A stretch of 64,000 nt of DNA from Turicibacter bilis (GTDB taxonomy: Bacteria > Bacillota_I > Bacilli_A > MOL361 > Turicibacteraceae), in NCBI RefSeq assembly GCF_024499055.1, contig NZ_CP071249.1, positions 682,001 to 746,000 of the forward strand, read 5' to 3'. A program made the position numbers and the translations under genes. Of the stretch, positions 17,208 through 26,572 are shown one piece after another. Every line of letters begins with the position of its first letter. Position 1 is the stretch's first letter. The notes beneath the pieces are model-generated. The model worked only from the letters and a program-made list of their open reading frames with translations, made no database searches and was not told where the DNA came from.

Positions 17208-19397
17208 ATGGCCGATGAACTTACATCTTATTTATACGATCATTTTAAAATGACCTTAACCCCCTCTCAAAAAGACGCCGTGGAAGCTTTACATGGTCCA
17301 ATCTGTGTGATTAGTTGTCCAGGTAGCGGGAAAACAACTGTTACAGTGATTCGCTTAGCAAATCTAATGGTTAAAGGAGGCGTTTCCCCTCAACAAATTT
17401 TGGCTCTAACCTTTTCAAAAGCCTCTGCGAAAGACATGAATGACCGATTTAAATCTCTATTTCCATCATTAGCAAATCACGTCAAATTCGCAACCATTCA
17501 TAGTTTTGCTTTTCATATCATCCGACATTTTGAACAGATTAGTGGGACGCGATATGAATTTATTGATACCCCTAATCAAATGACACATAGTAAACGACAA
17601 CTGCTTGCTTCTATTTATCTTGAGAAATCCGAGCGCTATTTAAGTGATGACGAGTATGAGATGATAACAGGGCAAATTAGTTTATTAAAAAACTTAATGA
17701 TTGAACCCCATCAGACAAAGGAGATTAAAAAGTACGTCGAAAATGAAGTGGAATTATTTATTCAAGTTTATAAAGCTTATGAACAAAAAAAAGAAGCTAA
17801 CTTTTTCCTTGATTATGACGATTTATTAACAACCGCCTATCAAATTTTAATTCATCAGGATGAGCTTCGTACCTTTTATCAACAACGCTATACCCACATT
17901 CAAATTGATGAAGCACAAGATACATCTAAAATTCAATACGAACTCATTAAATTAGTGGCGACTCCTAGAAACAACCTCTTTTTAGTCGGTGATGATGATC
18001 AAAGTATTTATGCCTTCCGCGGGGCTTACCCTAAGCAATTACTTGACTTTAAACAAACCTTCAAAGACGCACAAATTATTTATTTAACGGAAAATTTTCG
18101 TTCAAGCCAAAATATTGTTGAGATGTCATCAACCTTTATTAGTCACAATCATGATCGTTATCCAAAAGAAATTAAAACTCCCAATCCCCCTTCTTCTGTG
18201 CCGGTTCTTCATCATTTTCAAACTGAAAAAGAACAGTTTACATATTTAATTGAACAATTAAAAGCAATCGATGATTTAAATGAGGTCGCCATTTTATATC
18301 GTCAAAATGTTTCAGCGATTTCGTTGATTGAAATGCTTGAGCGTCACCAACTTCCATTTAAACTCCAAGAGGGGAAACTTACCTTCTTTACTCATCCGAT
18401 TGTCAAAGATGTCGTCGCTTTCTTTCATCTCACACTAAATCCAAGAGATGCTGAAGCCTTTAAACGTATCGCTAAAATTCTATATTTGTCTGCTTCTGTC
18501 ATTCAACAAACCTTAGCTCAAAGCGAAAGTCCTTATTTAGATTATTTGACACGTCAGGTCGCTTTCAAAACCGCCTTTCAGCGTGATAAAATCAGACAAT
18601 TCAAATTAAATCTTCCAAAACTTAAAGACCTTCCTCCTAAACGAGGCATTCACTTTATCTTAGATACGCTCGATTATGAAAGCTATTTAACGAAACGAGG
18701 ATTTATTAAAGACGAGAAAGAACGAGTTTATACCCAAGGTCTTGCCGTCATTGAAACATTAAAAAGTATTGCCTCAGAAACTGGTGACATTCATGAGTTT
18801 TTAAATCGCTTGTCCCATCTGTATCAGCTGAGTCATCAAAGTTCTCAGCAAATGATGCCTGCTATTAACTTATTAACCTTTCATGCATCTAAAGGTTTAG
18901 AATTTAATACCGTCTTCTTAGTCGATTGTATGGATGGAATTACCCCCTCATCAAGTGCCTTGAATCAGCATCTCTTACACGAGGAAGAAGAATTTGAAGA
19001 AGAACGCCGTCTCTTTTATGTCGCCATGACACGTGCTCGCCATCAGCTTCAAATTCTGAGCGTTGCCAATAAGCACAACATTCTTTTTAACCGTTCCGTT
19101 TTTGTAAAAGATGTTCATCAAATTCTTTATCCAAAGTCAGCAACTGAATCATTACCACAGCCTAAACGAACGGCTAGTGGACGCTCGATTTCAGAACTGA
19201 AATCCATGAACCTAACCACCTCTGTTGATTTAAAAGCTTATCAAATTGGAGTCTTGATTCATCATCAACGATTCGGTGATGGAACCATTATTGATTTAGA
19301 CGGTGAAACAGCAACTATTCAATTTGAGCACGAACAAAAGCGAATCAGTTTAAGAATTACGGTTGAAAACGGGAATGTCTCGTTAAAATCATCATAA
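17208..19397 (+). CDS. UvrD/Rep-family ATP-dependent DNA helicase
   Basis: A superfamily 1A 3'-5' helicase of 729 residues. Visible motifs: Walker A CPGSGKTT (37-44), motif Ia (LALTFSKASA), motif II DEAQD (about 235), motif III GDDDQSIYAFRGA, motif V (TFHASKGLEF) and motif VI (FYVAMTRARHQL). The C-terminal 45 residues (VLIHHQRFGDGTIIDLDG) form a Tudor-like domain as in PcrA, which there contacts RNA polymerase. It is shorter than PcrA/UvrD (about 740-760) and may be a second paralogue such as YjcD; pcrA proper is not in the window. Roles would be repair and conflict resolution. AAAAGGAGG precedes the ATG. Confidence 0.93.
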   Translation: MADELTSYLYDHFKMTLTPSQKDAVEALHGPICVISCPGSGKTTVTVIRLANLMVKGGVSPQQILALTFSKASAKDMNDRFKSLFPSLANHVKFATIHSFAFHIIRHFEQISGTRYEFIDTPNQMTHSKRQLLASIYLEKSERYLSDDEYEMITGQISLLKNLMIEPHQTKEIKKYVENEVELFIQVYKAYEQKKEANFFLDYDDLLTTAYQILIHQDELRTFYQQRYTHIQIDEAQDTSKIQYELIKLVATPRNNLFLVGDDDQSIYAFRGAYPKQLLDFKQTFKDAQIIYLTENFRSSQNIVEMSSTFISHNHDRYPKEIKTPNPPSSVPVLHHFQTEKEQFTYLIEQLKAIDDLNEVAILYRQNVSAISLIEMLERHQLPFKLQEGKLTFFTHPIVKDVVAFFHLTLNPRDAEAFKRIAKILYLSASVIQQTLAQSESPYLDYLTRQVAFKTAFQRDKIRQFKLNLPKLKDLPPKRGIHFILDTLDYESYLTKRGFIKDEKERVYTQGLAVIETLKSIASETGDIHEFLNRLSHLYQLSHQSSQQMMPAINLLTFHASKGLEFNTVFLVDCMDGITPSSSALNQHLLHEEEEFEEERRLFYVAMTRARHQLQILSVANKHNILFNRSVFVKDVHQILYPKSATESLPQPKRTASGRSISELKSMNLTTSVDLKAYQIGVLIHHQRFGDGTIIDLDGETATIQFEHEQKRISLRITVENGNVSLKSS

Positions 19398-19434
19398 AAA
19401 AATGTCTATCCGATTATCGGATAGACATTTTTTT
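19396..19434 (+). terminator. Bidirectional terminator between converging genes
   Basis: An 18-bp stem (19396-19413 with 19417-19434) with A and T tracts on the two sides serves both the helicase gene and the small gene at 19434-19586, whose stop codon touches it. Confidence 0.9.
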
Positions 19435-19586
19435 TAAACACGTCCAGCTTTAACATGCCCATGTTTTGCTTTTCCTTGAATCTCAGGAACAGGGGGCATA
19501 TCATTTTTAGGATGTTTATTTTTTTTGTTGCTCTCTGTTCCATGTGGCTCACTTGGATCAGGACGTCGCATTCCTTTTTTAGCCAT
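19434..19586 (-). CDS. Small basic hydrophilic protein (50 residues)
   Basis: An ATG at 19584-19586 follows AAGGTGAT. The product (MAKKGMRRPDPSEPHGT at the start, VPEIQGKAKHGH near the end) is rich in lysine, histidine and proline, with no membrane segment. Composition and size recall minor small acid-soluble spore proteins, but I cannot name a family. An in-frame upstream extension of 32 codons lies before the ribosome binding site and is not believed. A TGTCGAA-type element lies at 19612-19618, just upstream. Confidence 0.65.
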   Translation of the reverse strand: MAKKGMRRPDPSEPHGTESNKKNKHPKNDMPPVPEIQGKAKHGHVKAGRV

Positions 19587-19682
19587 AATTATCACCTTTC
19601 TTTCGACAATATTATGAGCATTTCCCCATCTATCATACGTTATTTTAAACAGTGAAGTTTTACCTTTTATTTTTGTTTGCAA

Positions 19683-19929
19683 TCCTGTTATATGTTATAT
19701 ATTTATATAAGGCTAAAAGGTTTTAACATAATTTCAACGGGAATCTTAACATAGAAAATAGTTTAATATCAGTTATTTTTAGATTTTTTGTTATAGATTA
19801 CATATAGAAAAAATATGAATTATATTTCGCCATATATATTTACACTTTTTTCCGGTTTTTAAATTCTATTTAAATTATGATAAACATAGCAAAAAGAATG
19901 GGGAAATCTTAACGATTCATTCAATACTT
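19683..19929. other. Gene-free AT-rich stretch before the IS256 region
   Basis: No gene, terminator or convincing promoter is seen. Together with the remnant at 19930-20076, about 400 bases separate the small basic gene from the IS256 element. Confidence 0.5.
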
Positions 19930-20076
19930 TTGGAAGTTCAAATCATAAAAAGAGTCATTTTTTCACCAACGAAGTATATTCAAGGACCAAATAAATTAGT
20001 CTATTTAGTAACGATCTATCTGTCCACTACATCGAAGATGCTCAATTTCATTATTATTTATTTTTAAATAGTAATC
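19930..20076 (+). pseudogene. Possible glycerol-dehydrogenase N-terminal remnant
   Basis: One frame reads VQIIKRVIFSPTKYIQGPNKL, with SPxKYIQG being the conserved start of GldA-type iron-containing alcohol dehydrogenases. The frame loses resemblance about 15 codons later and stops. On the far side of the IS256 element (21436-21540), another short frame reads SLDEFDMT and YYYVMLLPIN, weakly like a later GldA segment. The reading is suggestive, not secure; most of the gene would be missing. Confidence 0.35.
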
Positions 20077-20085
20077 TCCGGGATA
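20077..20085. repeat. Left 9-bp target duplication of the IS256 element
   Basis: TCCGGGATA abuts the left inverted repeat and recurs at 21427-21435. IS256-family elements make 8- to 9-bp duplications. Confidence 0.88.
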
Positions 20086-21426
20086 GAGGGTGTAAGATAA
20101 AGTGTGTAAACTCTTAGAACAGTTACCATAATAAGTTAACTATTTCAAAGGAGTTTATTATTTATGACAAGAAAAGCTACGATGAACCAATTATTTAATC
20201 TCCTCCAAGATGAATACAACATTAAATCTGCTAGTGATATTGAAGCTGTTTTATTAGACATGTTTGGAGGCTTTATTGAACAAGCATTAGAAGCTGAATT
20301 AGATCAACATCTAGGATATAGCCGATATGATTTTCGTAATAAATCAACTTCAAATGCACGAAATGGACGTCAATCTAAAACCATTCAAACGCGTCTTGGT
20401 GAAACAACGATTCAGACTCCCAGAGATCGGCAAGGTTCATTTGAACCTCAAATCGTGCCTAAACGTCAAACCAATGTCATCGGAATTGAAGAAAAGATTC
20501 TATCGCTTTATGCTAAAGGTTTATCAACGCGTGATATTTCTAAAACATTAGCAGAGATTTATGGCTTTGAAACGTCACATGAAACGATCTCTGCTGTAAC
20601 TGATAAAGTGATTCCACTGATTCAAGATTGGCAACAACGGCCTTTAGAGCCTGTTTATCCTATCATTTATTTAGATGCGCTTCATGTCAAAGTGCGTGAT
20701 GGAATGAGTGCCTCAAACAAAGCAGTTTACTGTATCATAGGTGTGTCTTTAGATGGTCGCAAAGATGTTTTAAGCCTCTCTATCGGAGAAGCAGAAAGTG
20801 CCTCTTATTGGATGAGTTTATTAGATGAATTAAAGGCTCGTGGAGTGCAAGATATTTGTATTGCCTGTGTGGATGGTTTAAGTGGCTTTAAACAGGCCAT
20901 TCAAGCTGTTTTTCCTCATGCCCTCGTTCAACGTTGTTTAGTTCATTTAATCCGACAATCAACGAAATTTGTTTCTTATCAAGATAGAAAATCATTCTGT
21001 TATGATTTAAAACAAATCTATCAAGCGATTAATCGATCAGTAGCAGAACAAGCCTTTGAGACCTTTAAAAATAAATGGAGTCCCCTGGTACCTTTAGCCG
21101 TTAGAGTGTGGGAAAATAACATCGAAGAAGTTTATCAACTCTTTAATTTTCCTAAAGAAATTCGAAAAATGATTTATACGACAAACGCCATTGAAAGCTA
21201 CAATAGCCAATTAAGAAAAGTTCTAAAAGGAAAAGGAGCTTTTCCAAATGAAACATCGGTGATGAAATTAATCTATCTTCAAACCATGGAAGTTACTAAG
21301 AAGTGGCGACGTCAACTTTCAAATTGGAGTCAAATATTAAATCAATTATTAATCTTATACCCAGATCGTTTAACACCCTATCTATAATTTTTAAAAATTA
21401 GTTTACACACTTAACTTGACAGGCTC
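20086..21426 (+). mobile_element. Intact IS256-family insertion sequence (1341 bp)
   Basis: Bounded by 27-bp imperfect inverted repeats (20086-20112 and 21400-21426; 21 of 27 positions agree, the inner AAGTGTGTAAACT identical) and flanked by exact 9-bp target duplications. One intact transposase gene fills it. Its target appears to be debris of a degraded gene. Confidence 0.95.
20164..21387 (+). CDS. IS256-family (mutator-type) transposase
   Basis: A 407-residue DDE transposase. The N-terminal region carries EAELDQHLGYSRYD and the SNARNGRQSKTI motif typical of the family. The catalytic acids lie in IYLDALHVKVRDG (first Asp), CVDGLSGF (second Asp) and NAIESYNSQLRK (Glu). The DGRKDVL motif is present. 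The ATG follows AAAGGAG. The frame is full length and undamaged, so the element may be mobile. Confidence 0.96.
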   Translation: MTRKATMNQLFNLLQDEYNIKSASDIEAVLLDMFGGFIEQALEAELDQHLGYSRYDFRNKSTSNARNGRQSKTIQTRLGETTIQTPRDRQGSFEPQIVPKRQTNVIGIEEKILSLYAKGLSTRDISKTLAEIYGFETSHETISAVTDKVIPLIQDWQQRPLEPVYPIIYLDALHVKVRDGMSASNKAVYCIIGVSLDGRKDVLSLSIGEAESASYWMSLLDELKARGVQDICIACVDGLSGFKQAIQAVFPHALVQRCLVHLIRQSTKFVSYQDRKSFCYDLKQIYQAINRSVAEQAFETFKNKWSPLVPLAVRVWENNIEEVYQLFNFPKEIRKMIYTTNAIESYNSQLRKVLKGKGAFPNETSVMKLIYLQTMEVTKKWRRQLSNWSQILNQLLILYPDRLTPYL

Positions 21427-21435
21427 TCCGGGATA
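21427..21435. repeat. Right 9-bp target duplication of the IS256 element
   Basis: TCCGGGATA, identical to 20077-20085. Confidence 0.88.
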
Positions 21436-21558
21436 GTTACTAAGACAAGTTGCTGCTAAAAACGATACTATTCATTAGATGAATTTGATATGACACGACA
21501 CGATGTTTATTATTATGTGATGCTTCTGCCGATTAATTAAGACAAGAAACTTAATATA

Positions 21559-21598
21559 AAAAAACTGAAGGGAGACGCATAACTCCCTTCAGTTTTTT
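21559..21598 (-). terminator. Terminator after hcp
   Basis: A 16-bp perfect stem (21559-21574 with 21583-21598), with A and T runs on either side. It can act in both directions. Confidence 0.85.
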
Positions 21599-21600
21599 AA

Positions 21601-23253
21601 TTATTCATTGATTAATAAAAACTTTTTTAAATCTTCATCAACACTTGAGATACCACCAATTTCGAATGTTTCAACTAAGAAGTTGACGATATTTGGTGAT
21701 AAGAATGCAGGTAATGTTGGCCCTAAGTGAATTTTTTTCACACCAAGTGATAATAACGCTAATAAAACAATCACTGCCTTTTGTTCATACCAAGCGATAT
21801 TATAAACAATCGGTAAGTCATTAATATCTTCAAGTCCAAACGCTTCTTTTAATTTTAAGGCAATGACAGCTAATGAATATGAATCATTACATTGCCCTGC
21901 ATCTAAAACACGTGGAATTCCATTGATATCTCCTAATTCTAATTTATTATAGCGATATTTGGCACATCCAGCCGTTAAAATCACAGAGTCATTCGGTAAT
22001 GCTTGGGCAAAATCTGTATAGTATTGACGCTCTTTATGACGTCCATCACATCCTGCCATTACGACAAAGTGTTTAATCGCCCCACCTTTTACTGCTTCAA
22101 TAATTGAATCTGCTAAACTTAAGACTTGATGATGAGCAAATCCACCCACTAATTGTCCCGCTTCAATCGCTGTTGGAGCTACACATTGTTTAGCTTGCTC
22201 AATCACAGCTGTGAAATCTTTTGTTCCATCTTCTAATACAGGAATCACTTTAAATCCTGGATATCCTGTATTTCCTGTTGTATACACACGATCCATATAA
22301 GTTGAATTAGAACGTGGTGGCACTAAACAGTTCGTTGTAAATACAATTGGTCCATTAAATGTTTCAAATTCTTTCATTTGTAAATGCCAAGCATTCCCAT
22401 AGTTTCCTTTTAAATGCTCATACTTTTTAAGTTCAGGATAATAATGAGCTGGTAACATTTCACTATGTGTATAAATATCGATTCCTTGATCTTTTGTTTG
22501 TTCAAGTAATTGTTTTAAATCGTGTAAATCATGTCCTGTGATTAAAATTCCTGGACGTGTCCCTACTCCAATATTGACAGTTGAAATTTCTGGATTTCCA
22601 AATGTCGTTGTATTAGCTTCGTCTAATAATGCCATCGCCTGAACTCCAACTTCACCAAGTGCTAATGTCATTGGAACATATTGCTCAAGTGTTAATTCAT
22701 CATTTACTAATGAAGCCATAAATTCATGGGCTGCACTAAATAAAGCTTCATTTTTATAGTTTAATTTTTCAGCATGCGATAAGTAAGCAGCTAATCCCTT
22801 TAATCCGAATAACATTAACTCACGAATCGAACGAATATCTTCATCTGCTGTTTGATGAATTGCTAAATGAAGTGCTTTGTGAATCATTTCTTCTTTTGTT
22901 TTCACGTCTAGTTCATAGATAGCTGCTGATGGTAAGACGATTCCTTTCTGTTGAAGTAATGCTTTATATTGTTCACGATAATTGATACTTGCTTGAATAC
23001 GTGAGACAAATTCTTCTTCATCAAAGTTTGCATTTGTAATCGTTGCAAATAATCCTTCAATCACAAATAAATCAATTTCTTCAGTATTAATTTCTAATTT
23101 TTTGGCTTCCACCGCAAGTGATGATAATCCAATTAACGAGTAAATAAATGTATCCATTAAGGCACTTAATTCTGGTGATTTCCCACAAACACCAAAGACC
23201 GTACATCCGATCCCTTTTGCCGCTTCTTGACATTGATTACAGTTCATTTCCAT
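21601..23253 (-). CDS. hcp: Hydroxylamine reductase / hybrid-cluster protein
   Basis: An oxygen-sensitive cytoplasmic Fe-S enzyme that handles nitric oxide or hydroxylamine in anaerobes. The N-terminal cubane ligands are cysteines 5, 8, 17 and 23 ([13 protein letters not shown] spacing, the class I pattern). Hybrid-cluster ligands follow in [31 protein letters not shown] and [11 protein letters not shown] start at the ATG at 23251-23253, six bases after GAGGTG; a GTG three codons earlier overlaps that site. Length (550) is normal. It lies just downstream of a Crp/Fnr-family regulator but has its own promoter with a well-placed operator. Confidence 0.96.
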   Translation of the reverse strand: MEMNCNQCQEAAKGIGCTVFGVCGKSPELSALMDTFIYSLIGLSSLAVEAKKLEINTEEIDLFVIEGLFATITNANFDEEEFVSRIQASINYREQYKALLQQKGIVLPSAAIYELDVKTKEEMIHKALHLAIHQTADEDIRSIRELMLFGLKGLAAYLSHAEKLNYKNEALFSAAHEFMASLVNDELTLEQYVPMTLALGEVGVQAMALLDEANTTTFGNPEISTVNIGVGTRPGILITGHDLHDLKQLLEQTKDQGIDIYTHSEMLPAHYYPELKKYEHLKGNYGNAWHLQMKEFETFNGPIVFTTNCLVPPRSNSTYMDRVYTTGNTGYPGFKVIPVLEDGTKDFTAVIEQAKQCVAPTAIEAGQLVGGFAHHQVLSLADSIIEAVKGGAIKHFVVMAGCDGRHKERQYYTDFAQALPNDSVILTAGCAKYRYNKLELGDINGIPRVLDAGQCNDSYSLAVIALKLKEAFGLEDINDLPIVYNIAWYEQKAVIVLLALLSLGVKKIHLGPTLPAFLSPNIVNFLVETFEIGGISSVDEDLKKFLLINE

Positions 23254-23285
23254 AACTCTCACCTCTTAATCTAAATGACTGCTTC

Positions 23286-23329
23286 ATTATAACGCCAGCT
23301 TTTTTAAAAAGATGTGAGGTACATCACAT
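23286..23329 (-). promoter_or_regulatory. hcp promoter with CRP/FNR-type operator at -41.5
   Basis: On the minus strand TATAAT occupies 23286-23291, giving a predicted start near 23279. A perfect ATGTGA-N6-TCACAT palindrome lies at 23312-23329, centred at 23320.5, which is -41.5. That is the class II activator position, and it covers the -35 region, which is otherwise poor. The regulator encoded just upstream is the obvious ligand. Confidence 0.75.
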
Positions 23330-23341
23330 TCAGGGAAAAAA

Positions 23342-23373
23342 TAAAAAAAAGTAGTTCGAATTTTCGAACTACT
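23342..23373 (-). terminator. Terminator overlapping the Crp/Fnr-gene stop codon
   Basis: AGTAGTTCGAA (23350-23360) pairs with TTCGAACTACT (23363-23373), followed on the minus strand by eight T bases. The TAG stop codon lies in the stem. Confidence 0.85.
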
Positions 23374-24034
23374 CTTCACCACTTAACCATTGACGATTGA
23401 TTTTAAAGGTTTTCCCCTTGACTTCACATAATCCCTCTTCTTTTAGTTCCCCTAACAGGCGACTAAATGTTTCTCTGCGAATACTGAGTAAATCAGCAAT
23501 CTCTTGTTTAGTTACAGGAATTTTTACAAAGACATCGTCTGAAGAAGACATATGGGCAGTAGCAAAACGTTGTAACCATTTTCTAAATCGCTCTTTCGCA
23601 TCAATGAATACTTGGTCCGTTAATAATTGTTGAACCCCTTCTAATCGACGATTGAGTTGTTTAAACCATTCTCGCGTTGCTAATTCAGTCGATAAAATCC
23701 CCGCTTCTAACGCCTCACGTGGAACTTTAACCACAATCGTTTCTTCAACAGCCATGGCTGTAGCAGGATAACGGTGAGGAGGATTAAATAACGTACTTAA
23801 GGCAACAAACTGCCCACCTTGATATAGAGAAAAGATTTTTTCTTGTCCCATCGATGACGTCTTTAATATTTTTAATGTTCCTTCACGAACAAAATAAATC
23901 GAATGTGCGATCTCTTCTTGTCGAAATAAAGTTTCACCCTTTTTTAAAGTTATCGCTTGGGATACTCGCTCTAACTGTTGTAAATTGGTTGGATGAATAT
24001 AGGCGAGTAAAGAATGTTGCTTCAGTTTTATCAC
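23369..24034 (-). CDS. Crp/Fnr-family transcriptional regulator (HcpR-like)
   Basis: A 221-residue protein with an N-terminal cyclic-nucleotide-type sensor barrel (LFRQEEIAHSIYFVREGTL at about 37-55) and a C-terminal winged helix (KQEIADLLSIRRETFSRLLGEL at about 175-196). It lacks the N-terminal cysteine cluster of FNR, so it would not bind Fe-S in the FNR manner. Position before hcp and the TGTGA-N6-TCACA site suggest an HcpR or NnrR-like nitrosative-stress regulator; this is inference. The start is unclear: a GTG at 24032-24034 overlaps AGAGGTG, and a CTG three codons later is an alternative. Its start lies four bases past the stop codon of the oxidoreductase gene. Confidence 0.88.
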   Translation of the reverse strand: MIKLKQHSLLAYIHPTNLQQLERVSQAITLKKGETLFRQEEIAHSIYFVREGTLKILKTSSMGQEKIFSLYQGGQFVALSTLFNPPHRYPATAMAVEETIVVKVPREALEAGILSTELATREWFKQLNRRLEGVQQLLTDQVFIDAKERFRKWLQRFATAHMSSSDDVFVKIPVTKQEIADLLSIRRETFSRLLGELKEEGLCEVKGKTFKINRQWLSGEE

Positions 24035-24037
24035 CTC

Positions 24038-25042
24038 TTAATCAATTTCCTTTAAATCAGCTGGATAGACGAGCCCAATTTGAGAGCGAACTTCATCTAA
24101 TACTCGCATGACTTCATACGAAAATTTAAATGAATTCACTGCTGATTCATGTTTTTGATTTAAAATGAGCTGAATAAATTCTTCGGCTTCATAAACCATA
24201 TTGTGCTCCACTTGGGGTAATGTTATTTCTTCCACTTCACCATTTCGATAATGAATCGTAACCTGATCCATTTGGTTAATTCGATCAATGATAATACTTC
24301 CCTCTTCACCTTGGATTTCGGCTGGAAGAGATGAGTTTGAAATTTTGGAGTACATAACAGTCCCTTGCATTTGTGGATATTCAAAAATTACTGACCCTTC
24401 TCCATCAACACCAGATTCTAACAGATGAGCACTTGCTTTAATCGCTAAAGGAGCGCCAAATAACGCAATCATAGGAGCAATAGTATACACACCGATATCG
24501 ACTAATGCACCATTCGATAACTCAGGATTGAAGGCATTTAAAACTGTTCCAGCGCGATAGGCATCATAGCGTGATGAATACTGACAAAAGCTTGCAAAGT
24601 AACGGCGCACGGTTCCAATCTTAGACAACTGTTCTTGAATCACTTTAAAGTTTGGCAGTAACGTTGTCTTCATCGCTTCCATCAACAAAACATGATTTGC
24701 TTTTGCAGCTGCAATCATAGCTTCAACCTCTTTTAAGTTTGATGCTAATGGCTTTTCACACAATACATGCTTTTGATAATTTAAACACATAATCGCTTGC
24801 TTCGCATGTAAGGCATTAGGAGACGCAATATACATGGCATCGACTACATCACTTCTTAAAAGCTCTTCAAGATCTGTGAATATATGTTTCACCCCATATT
24901 TGGCAGCGAACGCTTGACCACTTGCTTCTGTACGTGAATAAACGGCACTTAATTCAAAGGCTTCACAATGAGATGCTGCTTGAATAAATTGATCGGTAAT
25001 AATGTTAGTTCCAATAATTCCAAATCTAACTTTTTGTTTCAT
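24038..25042 (-). CDS. Gfo/Idh/MocA-family NAD(P)-dependent oxidoreductase
   Basis: A 334-residue sugar or cyclitol dehydrogenase-type enzyme. The Rossmann loop GIIGTN is at about residues 7-12. The conserved LCEKPLASN motif follows at about 93-101. The C-terminal substrate domain includes GALVDIGVYTI with the conserved aspartate. The substrate cannot be told. I start at the ATG at 25040-25042 after GGAGGAAATAAGT; five upstream codons are not needed. It is immediately followed by the Crp/Fnr gene with a four-base gap, so the two may be co-translated. Confidence 0.88.
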   Translation of the reverse strand: MKQKVRFGIIGTNIITDQFIQAASHCEAFELSAVYSRTEASGQAFAAKYGVKHIFTDLEELLRSDVVDAMYIASPNALHAKQAIMCLNYQKHVLCEKPLASNLKEVEAMIAAAKANHVLLMEAMKTTLLPNFKVIQEQLSKIGTVRRYFASFCQYSSRYDAYRAGTVLNAFNPELSNGALVDIGVYTIAPMIALFGAPLAIKASAHLLESGVDGEGSVIFEYPQMQGTVMYSKISNSSLPAEIQGEEGSIIIDRINQMDQVTIHYRNGEVEEITLPQVEHNMVYEAEEFIQLILNQKHESAVNSFKFSYEVMRVLDEVRSQIGLVYPADLKEID

Positions 25043-25203
25043 ACTTATTTCCTCCACCTCTTCCTCATCTCTATCTATAACCTATATTGATTACATCAGA
25101 CTTAAAATCATAAAACACCCTAATAAAGACTGACTATAGAGGCAGTAAAATCTTTTTATGATGTACAAAAATCACGGCTTCTTACTTATTTAGCATAAAA
25201 AAT

Positions 25204-25241
25204 AAAAGTCCCTCTGTCAAGTTGTTTGACAGGAGGGACTT
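25204..25241 (-). terminator. Terminator after brnQ
   Basis: AAAGTCCCTC and GAGGGACTTT close an extended stem that continues through TGTCAA/TTGACA. Confidence 0.8.
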
Positions 25242-25245
25242 TAAA

Positions 25246-26526
25246 CTATTTCGTTGATTTCGTTAAAACGGTTGCCAGAATAAACGTGAAAATAGCTGGA
25301 ATCATCCATCCAAGTCCTGCAGCATGAAGTGGTAAATATGTCATTAAGGCTGTTAGGCTTGAGATATTCATCATTGGCACTAGCGTTGTTAAAAGACTAA
25401 CCACTAATGTGACATAAACCGTCCACGCGACCACGCGATCCGATTTCACCAAGCGTCCCATTAAAGTTAAGACGATTAAGACGATAACCAGTGGATAAAT
25501 AACATCTAATGCCGGTCCAGCTAACGCTACAATAGAATCGACATCATTCGTTGCCATTAACACACTGATAACCGTTAAAATAATAGCATTGGCTACATAA
25601 GGCACACGCCCCTTAAAGAGCTTAGTAAAGAACTCTGCACTAGCACTTAATAAGGCAATTGCTGTCGTCAAACAAGCGAGTATGGCTGAAATACTTAAGA
25701 AGATAGTTCCGAATGATCCAAATACTTCTTTTACAATATACATGACTAATTGAGTACGGGTAAATGATACATGCTCAAGACCTGAAGTTTGTGCACCTAA
25801 ATACATTAAACCACCATAGATGATGGCTAATCCTAAAACGGCAATCATTCCCGCCATCATAATCACTTTCGAGATATCCTTATGATCCTTATATCCTTTT
25901 GATTGTACTGAGGCTAAGACAATCGATCCAAAAATCATAGCTGCAATCGCATCCATCGTTTGATAGCCTTCTTTAAACGATGAAACAAACGTCCCTTCTA
26001 TCCCAAGCGGAGCAATGTCACCAATTGGCATAAAGATTCCTTTTACAACAATCGAAATTAAGACGATTAATAAAACAGGGGTTAAAAATTTTCCAATTGC
26101 ATCAACAATTGAGGTTGGTTTTAAAACAAAGAATAAGCAAACAGCAAAAAACACAACTGTTGTGATCAATGAATTAGCCGATGGGAATAACGTTACAATT
26201 CCTAATTCATACGTTGTTGAAGCCGTACGTGGAATAGCAATCACTGGACCAAGTGCTAAAATTAAGATGGCCGTTGACACCATCGCAAATCGTGGTCCAA
26301 CACGAGAAGCTATTTTTTCAAACGATCCTTCGGCACGTGAACAGGCTAAAATCCCCAAAAGAGGAAGACCCACTCCTGTTAATAAAAATCCAAATAAGGC
26401 TGGGACGAATTGATCCCCTACTGAATTCCCTAAAAACGGTGGGAAAATTAAATTTCCTGCACCAAAAAACATGGCGAATAATGCAAACCCAATGACTATT
26501 GAGTCTTTAAATAACTTACTTGTCAT
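25246..26526 (-). CDS. brnQ: Branched-chain amino acid transport protein BrnQ
   Basis: A 426-residue LIVCS-family cation-coupled importer for leucine, isoleucine and valine. It has about 12 hydrophobic segments and the family's opening motif GFALFAMFFGAGNLIFPP (about 13-30) and PRTASTTYE (about 98-106). The ATG follows a CCTCC-complement ribosome site. It lies 46 bases after the methyltransferase gene and may share its transcript. Confidence 0.93.
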   Translation of the reverse strand: MTSKLFKDSIVIGFALFAMFFGAGNLIFPPFLGNSVGDQFVPALFGFLLTGVGLPLLGILACSRAEGSFEKIASRVGPRFAMVSTAILILALGPVIAIPRTASTTYELGIVTLFPSANSLITTVVFFAVCLFFVLKPTSIVDAIGKFLTPVLLIVLISIVVKGIFMPIGDIAPLGIEGTFVSSFKEGYQTMDAIAAMIFGSIVLASVQSKGYKDHKDISKVIMMAGMIAVLGLAIIYGGLMYLGAQTSGLEHVSFTRTQLVMYIVKEVFGSFGTIFLSISAILACLTTAIALLSASAEFFTKLFKGRVPYVANAIILTVISVLMATNDVDSIVALAGPALDVIYPLVIVLIVLTLMGRLVKSDRVVAWTVYVTLVVSLLTTLVPMMNISSLTALMTYLPLHAAGLGWMIPAIFTFILATVLTKSTK

Positions 26527-26572
26527 ACTTTCCTCCTAGTTGCTAATCTACGCTGTTCTGATCCATTTTTAT

